Shown here: piece after piece, positions 17,578 to 23,563 of the stretch | Layout: each line of letters starts with the position of its first letter | Numbering within the stretch: position 1 is the first letter of the stretch | Assembly: GCA_040905265.1 (NCBI GenBank) | Contig: JBBDRW010000141.1 | Span: 1 to 23,563, forward strand | DNA from: JBBDRW01 sp040905265 | Lineage (GTDB): Bacteria > Bacteroidota > Rhodothermia > Balneolales > Balneolaceae | Direction: 5' to 3' | Length of the DNA: 23,563 nucleotides | Program-made: the position numbers and the translations under genes | Notes under the pieces: generated by a model | Seen by the model: the letters and a program-made list of their open reading frames with translations, nothing else | Database searches by the model: none | What the model was told of the DNA's origin: nothing

Positions 17578-20370
17578 GTGAAAAACAGAACAGCATACAG
17601 AGAACAGAACATGACTACGGGAACCGTATCTCTCTGTTCTCTCCTGATACTGGCAGCCTTCTTCTGTTTGTATACTCCTGCTATTGCTTCCATGCAGGCT
17701 CAGACAGAGCTTGTATCGATGGAAAAGGGCACCGAATATCAGAACAACCGTTTTAGCAATGAAGGTTCACCGGAACAGCAACCGGCGGCGGCCCGGAATT
17801 TCACGGAAATCCCAGTCTATGTTGATGAAAACGGGATCATGCGATGGAGTGCAACCGATGAAGAGGTAGCTCTGTTCGGGGTTAACTACTCTATCCCGTT
17901 CGCTCACGGGTACCGGGCGGTCAACTACATCGGAGCTGACCATGAAACGGTGATCGATCAGGATGTCTACCACTTTGCCCGGATGGGGCTGGACGCTTAC
18001 CGGATCCACGTCTGGGATATCGAGATCTCCAACAGGGAAGGGAACCTGGTCTACAACGATCATCTGCGGCTGCTCGACTACCTGATCATGCGGCTGAAGG
18101 AACGCGGGATCAAAATCGTCCTGAGCCAGATGCGCAATTCAGACAACGCCTATCCGGAATATTACGAATATCAAAATCCTGACCCGCTCTTTGAGGATGT
18201 TCAGGCATTTGGTTTTTCGCGATACACCCCCAAAAACGGCGGCCTTGCCCACCACACCCCGGAGGGAATTGCCGCACAGGAACGATATGTACGGGGTTTT
18301 GTCAATCATGTAAACGAATATACGGGCATCAGCTATAAGGACGACCCGGATATCATCGCCTTCGAGATCAATAACGAGCCACATCACAACAACAGTGTGG
18401 AGGATGTGCGCAGCTACATCAACCGAATGGTATCGGCGATGCGAGAGACGGGGATGGAGAAACCGATCTTCTACAACATGAGCCACAATTTCAGCGTAAC
18501 GGAAGCCTTCCTCACCGCAGACATACAGGGCGGGACGTTCCAGTGGTATCCGACCGGGCTGAATGCCGGTTTCACCCAAAAAGGAAACTTTCTGCCAAAC
18601 GTAGACCGCTATACAGTTCCGTTTGCAGATGATCCACGATTTCAACAGATGGGAAAACTGATTTATGAATTCAGCCCCGCGGATGTTGCAGACAACTATC
18701 TGTATCCGGCGATGGTTCGAAGTTTCCGGGGGGCAGGGTTTCAGTTTATTACCCAGTTCTCTTACGATGCAATGGCCCTTGCCGGCATCAATTCCGAATA
18801 CAAAACTCACCATCTGAATCTGGCTCATACCCCCTCCAAGGGGATCAGTTTCAAGATCGCCGGTGAAGCTGCGAGAAAGGTTCCGTTGGGTGCCGATTAC
18901 GGGACGTATCCGGAAAGCACCCGGTTTGAGGACTTTCGCCTCAGTTATGAGGAGAATCTGGCGGAGATAGTAACGGACGAGTTATTCTTCTACTCCAACA
19001 CTACGGAGAGCAGTCCGGCACATCCGGAGAGGCTTCAGGAGATTGCAGGCGTCGGCAGTTCTCCGCTTGTAGAGTATGAAGGGGCAGGAGCCTACTTTCT
19101 GGACCGGCTGGAGGAGGGGGTATGGCGCCTGGAAGTCATGCCCGATGCAGTGATGATCCGTGATCCGTTTGACGACCCCCACATCGACAAGAGAGTCACC
19201 CGGATCATCTGGAACCAATGGCCGATAAATCTCTCCCTGCCAGATCTTGGCCCCGGATTCAGTTATCGCGGTGTCAACCGAGGCAACCGCCGGTCAGGAG
19301 TGTCGGATGGCGGCAGTATCACAGTCAGTCCGGGGGCCTATATCCTGACTCGAAACGGAGTCGTCTCGAATGAGTGGGCGGCAGACAGAAGCTATGGAGA
19401 TGGCACCAAACGCATCGGGGAGTTTGTAGCTCCGCCTCCCACAGAAGGATCCCCGGAGGTTCTTCATACTGCTATGTCGGAGACCGGAGCGGAGTCGCCC
19501 TTCCGGATTCGTGCAGAGATTGCCGGTTCCGGGACTCCTGATCGTGTAGAGCTATGGTACAGAACCAGTGATTTGGGCCAGCCTGTTCCACCTGAGACGA
19601 TGCGTGCATACAATCTGGACCGCATTGAGATGGAGCGAACGGAGGGATACACCTGGGAAGCGGAGATCCCGGCAGATGAGCTGTCGGCCGGAGGCGGGAT
19701 ACTCTATTACATCGTGGTGAGCGATGGCGGAGAATATCAAACATATCCTGGGGGATTTGACCGGCGTCCCGGAGACTGGAACTTCTATCACCGGGAGTCC
19801 TGGCAAACCCGGATTGTAGAGGAGGATGCCCCCTTGCAGCTTTTGAATGTGGAGAGGGACTTTACGACTGTACTGCCGCTGCGGACTTCATTCGGCAGCG
19901 CCGGCCGGAAGAGACTGGTATCCGGCAGTGATATCGGAAACAGAGCGATCCGGGTCGATGCGGACCTCTCCGGCAACAATCTGCTCTTCTTGCGGGAGTA
20001 TATTGCAGAACAGATTGACGGACGGGGAGATCATCTGGAGAACTTTTCCCATGTGGTAATCCGTGCCCGTGGTCTGGGAGTGAGCACAGGTACACTTCAG
20101 TTCGGATTTCTGACCAGGGATGGATACACCTACGCTGCTCCCTTCGAGCTTTCCGGAGAGTGGCGGGATATACGTATTCCGTTGTCGTCCCTGGAACAGG
20201 CGGGAACGGCGCTGCGGCTGACCTATCCGCGGATGATGGAGGAGTATTACATGCCGGAAGAGCGGCTTCCGTTCGATATTTCCGGCATCGAGAGCTGGGA
20301 GATCTCAACGGCAGGGCTGTTTGAACCGGACCGGCTTAGTTACGAGGTAGAGAACATCTGGCTGGAGTAG
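17578..20370 (+). CDS. Secreted clan GH-A glycosidase with C-terminal CBM-like domain (paralog B, divergent)
   Basis: A 930-residue relative of the enzyme at 5781 with the same plan: signal peptide, GH-A catalytic barrel (~80-500), beta-sandwich (VWRLEVMPDAVMIRDPF), Ig-like module (LYYIVVSDGG...TYPG) and CBM-like C-terminus ending NIWLE. The proposed acid/base is Glu267 in EINNEPHH and the nucleophile Glu364 in IYEFSPAD. The GTG start at 17578 gives a basic n-region before the hydrophobic stretch; ATG 17611 is the alternative. No lipobox is seen (likely cleavage near SMQA), so this copy may be soluble. It is clearly less similar than paralogs A and C are to each other. The loop after strand 3 is extended (NPDPLFEDVQAFGFSRYT), and INNEPHHNN replaces IDNEPSHSG at the active site. 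This implies altered substrate preference. It is the last gene of the plus-strand run before the convergent DoxX gene. Confidence 0.85.
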   Translation: MKNRTAYREQNMTTGTVSLCSLLILAAFFCLYTPAIASMQAQTELVSMEKGTEYQNNRFSNEGSPEQQPAAARNFTEIPVYVDENGIMRWSATDEEVALFGVNYSIPFAHGYRAVNYIGADHETVIDQDVYHFARMGLDAYRIHVWDIEISNREGNLVYNDHLRLLDYLIMRLKERGIKIVLSQMRNSDNAYPEYYEYQNPDPLFEDVQAFGFSRYTPKNGGLAHHTPEGIAAQERYVRGFVNHVNEYTGISYKDDPDIIAFEINNEPHHNNSVEDVRSYINRMVSAMRETGMEKPIFYNMSHNFSVTEAFLTADIQGGTFQWYPTGLNAGFTQKGNFLPNVDRYTVPFADDPRFQQMGKLIYEFSPADVADNYLYPAMVRSFRGAGFQFITQFSYDAMALAGINSEYKTHHLNLAHTPSKGISFKIAGEAARKVPLGADYGTYPESTRFEDFRLSYEENLAEIVTDELFFYSNTTESSPAHPERLQEIAGVGSSPLVEYEGAGAYFLDRLEEGVWRLEVMPDAVMIRDPFDDPHIDKRVTRIIWNQWPINLSLPDLGPGFSYRGVNRGNRRSGVSDGGSITVSPGAYILTRNGVVSNEWAADRSYGDGTKRIGEFVAPPPTEGSPEVLHTAMSETGAESPFRIRAEIAGSGTPDRVELWYRTSDLGQPVPPETMRAYNLDRIEMERTEGYTWEAEIPADELSAGGGILYYIVVSDGGEYQTYPGGFDRRPGDWNFYHRESWQTRIVEEDAPLQLLNVERDFTTVLPLRTSFGSAGRKRLVSGSDIGNRAIRVDADLSGNNLLFLREYIAEQIDGRGDHLENFSHVVIRARGLGVSTGTLQFGFLTRDGYTYAAPFELSGEWRDIRIPLSSLEQAGTALRLTYPRMMEEYYMPEERLPFDISGIESWEISTAGLFEPDRLSYEVENIWLE

Positions 20371-20506
20371 ACGATGTAGCTGCTGTCCGGATCAGGTGAA
20401 GGTGACTGAATTGGAGTAAGGGATGGAAAATGGAAACGGAAATGAAATCAAACAGAACAGCAGGCGATGAAATAGACCGTATCGGGAATAGGTGGATATG
20501 GGCCAT

Positions 20507-20546
20507 AAAAAAGGGTTCAATCCGGAATGTGCCGGATGAACCCTTT
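20507..20546 (-). terminator. Intrinsic terminator of the doxX-like gene
   Basis: Read on the minus strand, a GC-rich hairpin (20532-20546 pairing with 20510-20525, one bulged base, 6-nt loop) is followed by six T residues (complement of the A-run 20507-20512). It lies 41 nt beyond the DoxX stop. The plus-strand side lacks a good T-run, so it may only partly stop readthrough from paralog B. The rest of 20371-20586 holds nothing else I recognise. Confidence 0.8.
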
Positions 20547-20586
20547 GTGTTCCATATCGGTAATCAACTGGTGCAGAGAAGCAGGA

Positions 20587-20997
20587 TCACAGATCCGAAC
20601 TGCCGCCGGCCACTTTGCTGTCAACAGAATAGTCGCCGCTGCCGACCAGTGACAATGCAATAGTCATCGCAAGAAGCGAAATATCAATCCGCATGTTATC
20701 GAATTCACCACCCATTTTCACCATCAGGATAGCAACTACCATGACGATTGCAAGCAGAATGGATGGAATGCGAATTTTATAGCCGATTAAAACAAGAATG
20801 CCACCAAGAAATTCAACCAGTGCGACAACCCATGCCATTATTCCGGCAAGAGGGATTCCAACATTACCGAAGAATCCCGCTATACCTTCAATACCGTTAA
20901 GTTTCCCCCACCCGGCCAGGATAAAGATGACCCCGACAGCAATGCGTAGAATAAGTAGTGACAGATTCAGATTTTTGTCCAGATTTGACGTGCTCAT
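20587..20997 (-). CDS. DoxX-family integral membrane protein
   Basis: A 136-residue protein with four hydrophobic segments, matching the DoxX family in size. Recognisable features are LRIAVGVIFILAGWGKLNG in the first membrane segment, the VEFLGGILVLIGY stretch and the hydrophobic run SILLAIVMVVAILMVK. AAGGAA lies about 8 nt before the ATG, a good ribosome-binding site. Some DoxX relatives are linked to thiosulfate:quinone oxidoreductase or to redox and thiol stress, but most are of unknown function. It is transcribed against the PUL genes, has its own promoter-like region and terminator, and is probably not part of the glycan pathway. Confidence 0.9.
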   Translation of the reverse strand: MSTSNLDKNLNLSLLILRIAVGVIFILAGWGKLNGIEGIAGFFGNVGIPLAGIMAWVVALVEFLGGILVLIGYKIRIPSILLAIVMVVAILMVKMGGEFDNMRIDISLLAMTIALSLVGSGDYSVDSKVAGGSSDL

Positions 20998-21040
20998 AGT
21001 TTGTTTCCTTTTAATTAGAATGTATGATGTCCATCAACCC

Positions 21041-21064
21041 GAAAAAGCCTGTATTGGCTTTTTC
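21041..21064. promoter_or_regulatory. Hairpin in the divergent intergenic region
   Basis: GAAAAAGCC / GGCTTTTTC (21041-21049 and 21056-21064) with the 6-nt loop TGTATT is symmetrical enough to form on either strand. It sits at the expected 5' end of the doxX transcript, so it may be a leader stem-loop or act as a short bidirectional terminator that insulates the divergent genes. Confidence 0.5.
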
Positions 21065-21069
21065 ATCCA

Positions 21070-21098
21070 GTTATATCAGATATAATTAATTTTTTCAA
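21070..21098 (-). promoter_or_regulatory. Predicted promoter of the doxX-like gene with overlapping palindrome
   Basis: On the minus strand TTGAAA (21093-21098) and TATAAC (21070-21075) are spaced by 17 nt, a good match to a housekeeping promoter. The perfect palindrome TTATATC-A-GATATAA (21071-21085) overlaps the -10 box and could be an operator. On the plus strand TATAAT (21081-21086) lies in the same palindrome, about 50 nt before paralog C, so the two genes may be controlled from one site. A Bacteroidota-type sigma factor might not use these boxes. Confidence 0.45.
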
Positions 21099-21135
21099 AA
21101 ATTCATAATTGTTAATAGATCATAACCCCGTACCT

Positions 21136-23205
21136 ATGAAACCTCTACAACGTCTCATCAGAAAAAACACACATATCACTGGAACGGCAGTCCTTCTGCT
21201 GGCCCTTTCCCTTTCTGTGGCCTTTGCACCAGCCATCGCCCAGGCTCAACAACAGGTTGACCCGGAGAGGGTGACCGTTGAAAACGGCGTTATGCTCTGG
21301 CAGGAGTCCGGTGAAGAGGTTTCCCTGTTCGGTGTGAACTACTACACTCCCTTTTCTCAGACGTATCGCGGTATGAATACGATGCAGAGAGATCACAAAC
21401 AGGCGATCAACGAGGATATCTACCACCTGGTTCGCATGGGAATGAACGCGTTCCGAACCCATCTGTACGAGATTGAAGTCACGGACAGCCTCGGGAATCT
21501 GCTCCGGAACAAACATCTCGACCTTCATGACTATTCGCTCTCCAAAATGAAAGAGCACAACATCCGGACCATTATCACACCGACTACCTATTACGGTTCA
21601 GGATGGCCTACAAGCAATGTGGTTCAGCCACCCGGCTTTGCCAACTACATTTCCAAAGGGGGGGCTCCGCAAAACCGGGAGTACTGGCCGGTCATTCAGA
21701 ACTATCTGGGGCAGCTCATCAACCACGTCAACCCATACACTGGGTTGACCATGATCGAAGATCCCAACATCATTGCGATTGAGATCGACAATGAGCCCTC
21801 CCACAGCGGGTACGAAAGAACGCTGGAGTTTGTAAACAGCATGGTGAACCACCTTCGCGAGAGCGGATGGGACAAGCCGATTTTTTATAACATTACACAC
21901 GGCGTACCCAACGCCTATCTTGATGCCGAAATCGACGGAGTTACGTTTCAGTGGTACCCTGCCGGCCTCTATGAAAGAAGAGAGAAAAGATCCAACTATT
22001 TTCCCTATGTCAGCAGTTATGAAACGCCATGGGAAGAGGACGAACGGTATCAGAACATGGCAAAGATCGTCTACGAATTTGATCCGGCGGATAACCTGAA
22101 CAATTATGCACTCCCGATGTCGGCCCGAAGTTTCCGGGAACACGGAATGCAATTCGCCGCCCAGTTTGCCTATACCGCTATGGGGGTTGCACACGCAAAT
22201 ACCGACTGGGTCTCGCACTACCTGAATATGGTCTATACGCCCGGCAGAGCAGTGAGCATGATGATTGCCGGCGAGGTATTCCGAAAGGTGGGGTATATGG
22301 AACAGTTTGAAGACTTTCCGGCAGACACTGCCTTCGGCGACTTTCTGATGAGCCATCATATGGACTTGAGCCAGATGAATTCGGACAACGCCTTCTACTA
22401 CTCCAACGATACGGAGACGGCACCGCGAAACGAGCCGGGACTGGAACGCATTGCAGGTGTGGGAAACTCCCCGGTGGTCACCTATGGTGGAACCGGTGCC
22501 TATCTTCTGGACAAACTGGAGGAGGGAGTCTGGCGGCTAGAAGTGATGCCGGATGCGATACAGATCCGCGATCCGTTCGGACAGCCAGGATTTGACCAGC
22601 CCGCAACTGTCATCGAGTGGCATGAACATCCGATGGAGATTCATCTGTCGGAACTGGGCGGGTCCTTTGCAGTCCGCGGATTGAATGAAGGGAATTATCG
22701 GGAGGCGGAAGCCGAATCGGGGAGATTTCCGGTAACGCCGGGCACCTGGTTATTGACTGCTACGGAAGCCGATGGAAGAGGCTGGACGGCAGACAGCCCG
22801 TTCGGAACCGTAAGATTGGGAGATTACCATGCAGTACCCGCAAATGCGGATGAGCCTGCCGTTTGGCATATTCCGTCCGGCCAGGCGGAAGCAGGAGAGC
22901 CCCTGGATATCCTGGCGAATATTGCCGGACTCTCCGGTGGCGACAGGGTCTGGCTGAATGTGAAGCGAGAGTCCGGAGAGTACGAACAGATCGAGATGAG
23001 AGAGGCTTCGGCCCACAGATACCGTGCTGAAGTTCCGGCGGATCGGATGGGAGCCGGCCAGATCCGATACTGGATCGTTATCGAGCAGGAAGACGGCTGG
23101 TACACGACCTTTCCCGGCCTCGCCCTGACCCTGACCGTCTTCGCGTTCAACATCCTCGGCGATGGTCTGCAAGACTCCCTCGACCCGCGCTCAGGCCGCC
23201 GCTAG
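21136..23205 (+). CDS. Clan GH-A glycosidase paralog C, truncated and fused to a permease C-terminus
   Basis: A 689-residue reading frame. The start at 21136 is chosen over TTG 21109 because it gives a good signal peptide cleaved near AQA-QQQ. Residues ~30-660 closely follow paralog A: VSLFGVNYYTPF, EIDNEPSHSGYERTLEF with proposed acid/base Glu220, VYEFDPAD with nucleophile Glu314, the DFPADTAFGDFLMSHHMDLSQ block, the VWRLEVMPDAIQIRDPF sandwich and an Ig-like module up to YWIVIEQEDGWYTTFPG. There the similarity stops. Paralog A continues for about 215 further residues (end of the Ig module plus the CBM-like domain). Here 28 residues of different origin follow, LALTLTVFAFNILGDGL and on to QDSLDPRSGRR, the typical end of DppC/OppC permeases. 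The catalytic part is complete, so a CBM-less enzyme could exist, but a chimeric join is at least as likely. Confidence 0.8.
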   Translation: MKPLQRLIRKNTHITGTAVLLLALSLSVAFAPAIAQAQQQVDPERVTVENGVMLWQESGEEVSLFGVNYYTPFSQTYRGMNTMQRDHKQAINEDIYHLVRMGMNAFRTHLYEIEVTDSLGNLLRNKHLDLHDYSLSKMKEHNIRTIITPTTYYGSGWPTSNVVQPPGFANYISKGGAPQNREYWPVIQNYLGQLINHVNPYTGLTMIEDPNIIAIEIDNEPSHSGYERTLEFVNSMVNHLRESGWDKPIFYNITHGVPNAYLDAEIDGVTFQWYPAGLYERREKRSNYFPYVSSYETPWEEDERYQNMAKIVYEFDPADNLNNYALPMSARSFREHGMQFAAQFAYTAMGVAHANTDWVSHYLNMVYTPGRAVSMMIAGEVFRKVGYMEQFEDFPADTAFGDFLMSHHMDLSQMNSDNAFYYSNDTETAPRNEPGLERIAGVGNSPVVTYGGTGAYLLDKLEEGVWRLEVMPDAIQIRDPFGQPGFDQPATVIEWHEHPMEIHLSELGGSFAVRGLNEGNYREAEAESGRFPVTPGTWLLTATEADGRGWTADSPFGTVRLGDYHAVPANADEPAVWHIPSGQAEAGEPLDILANIAGLSGGDRVWLNVKRESGEYEQIEMREASAHRYRAEVPADRMGAGQIRYWIVIEQEDGWYTTFPGLALTLTVFAFNILGDGLQDSLDPRSGRR
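23119..23205 (+). pseudogene. C-terminal fragment of a DppC/OppC-type ABC transporter permease
   Basis: The last 28 codons of the preceding frame read as the end of a dipeptide/oligopeptide/nickel ABC permease, where an FPGLA...LTVxAFNxLGDGLRDxLDPR signature closes the protein. The shared Phe-Pro-Gly (23110-23118) belongs equally to both parents, so the breakpoint cannot be placed more exactly. No other permease sequence is present upstream. Confidence 0.75.
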
Positions 23206-23228
23206 ACCTCGTGCAGTTCGCGGCAGTT

Positions 23229-23316
23229 GTGTCATTCTGAGCGCCAGCGAAGAATCTCTTCTCTCCGCGTACGTACACGGCCTTCTGACGAGGTCCCTCG
23301 TTCCTCGGGATGACAC
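23229..23316. repeat. Short dispersed-repeat-like element with terminal inverted repeats
   Basis: About 88 bp are bounded by GTGTCATTCTGAG and CTCGGGATGACAC, imperfect inverted repeats matching at 11 of 13 positions. The left end continues GCGCCAGCGAAGAATCTC. From memory this resembles a widespread MITE-like or REP-like family that begins TGTCATTCTGAGCG and is found between genes in several phyla. It fills the gap between the permease tail and the histidine-kinase stop, 2 nt from that stop. No transposase is present. Confidence 0.6.
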
Positions 23317-23318
23317 GA

Positions 23319-23563
23319 TTATTGCGTTGCCGTGTAATCCGTGGCCGCATTGATCTCCATGTTGTTGGCGTCGATGCGCAGCTCAGGCAGCGACGGTCCG
23401 GCAATCGGAAGCTGGAACACGAAGATCGTACCCCCGCCGTCGTTCGGCTCGGCCCAGATGCTTCCTCCGTGCGCTTGCACGATATGCTTGGCGATCGCCA
23501 GCCCCAGCCCGGTCCCTTGCGATCGGCGCGCGCGATCCGCCTTGTAAAACCGCTCGAAGAGCC
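23319..23563 (-). CDS. Sensor histidine kinase, C-terminal ATP-binding part (partial)
   Basis: The last 80 codons of a minus-strand gene that runs off the right edge. The translation contains LFERFYKADRARRSQGTGLGLAIAKHIVQAHGG, the F and G2 boxes of the HATPase_c domain, then GSIWAEPNDGGGTIFVFQLP. The ~27-residue tail ends in TATQ. This is typical of membrane-bound two-component kinases (PhoR/BaeS-like in this part); input and phospho-acceptor domains lie outside. It lies on the far side of the chimeric junction and the repeat, and is convergent with the permease tail, so it should not be assumed to regulate the PUL. Confidence 0.88.
   Translation of the reverse strand, partial: LFERFYKADRARRSQGTGLGLAIAKHIVQAHGGSIWAEPNDGGGTIFVFQLPIAGPSLPELRIDANNMEINAATDYTATQ

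Noticed and set aside
20371..20506. Possible small gene or RNA between paralog B and the doxX terminator
   Set aside because: Short purine-rich frames without motifs; no conserved RNA structure apart from the terminator already listed.
1..23563. CRISPR arrays, tRNA/rRNA genes, insertion sequences with transposase
   Set aside because: No regularly spaced repeats, cloverleaf-like segments or transposase motifs were seen on either strand.

Overview
The window is about 23.5 kb and is almost entirely plus-strand carbohydrate-utilisation genes of the polysaccharide-utilisation-locus (PUL) type. A SusC/SusD pair is followed by secreted glycoside hydrolases, a sugar-lactonase-like lipoprotein and a transporter. 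SusC/SusD pairs point to the Bacteroidota/Balneolota/Rhodothermota group. The fairly high GC, weak Shine-Dalgarno sequences and many lipoprotein signals fit a Balneolota- or Rhodothermota-like bacterium better than a typical low-GC gut Bacteroides. That placement is inference.

Layout: (1) 1-4425 holds the 3' part of a SusC TonB-dependent receptor, a SusD lipoprotein and a convincing intrinsic terminator. (2) 4502-9618 holds a GH53 endo-galactanase lipoprotein, a large clan GH-A glycosidase (paralog A) and a second GH53 with an ordinary signal peptide. (3) 9721-17490 holds a cupin + SMP-30/gluconolactonase fusion lipoprotein, a GH2 enzyme, an NlpC/P60-like protein whose catalytic cysteine is replaced, and a BASS-family (bile acid:Na+ symporter-like) transporter. 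(4) 17578-20370 holds paralog B of the large glycosidase. (5) A DoxX membrane protein lies on the minus strand with its own terminator and a compact divergent promoter region. (6) 21136-23205 holds paralog C, whose 3' end is abruptly replaced in frame by the C-terminus of a DppC/OppC-type ABC permease. (7) The right end (23206-23563) carries a short dispersed-repeat-like element with terminal inverted repeats and the 3' end of a minus-strand sensor histidine kinase.

Working model: SusCD binds and imports galactan oligosaccharides. The GH53 lipoprotein cuts beta-1,4-galactan at the cell surface and the non-lipidated GH53 acts in the periplasm or is released. The three large GH-A paralogs and the GH2 enzyme finish the side chains and oligosaccharides. 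The lactonase and the BASS transporter may handle sugar acids. Two independent GH53 genes make beta-1,4-galactan (pectic galactan or type I arabinogalactan) the best substrate guess. No arabinosidase and no PUL regulator (HTCS, ECF sigma/anti-sigma, SusR) is visible.

The most striking observation is the in-frame junction near 23110-23118. It reads either as a real recombination/fusion or, more cautiously, as a chimeric join of two genomes; everything to its right looks foreign to the PUL. The next most interesting items are the Cys-less NlpC/P60 protein embedded in a glycan operon, the cupin-lactonase fusion, and several strong hairpins.
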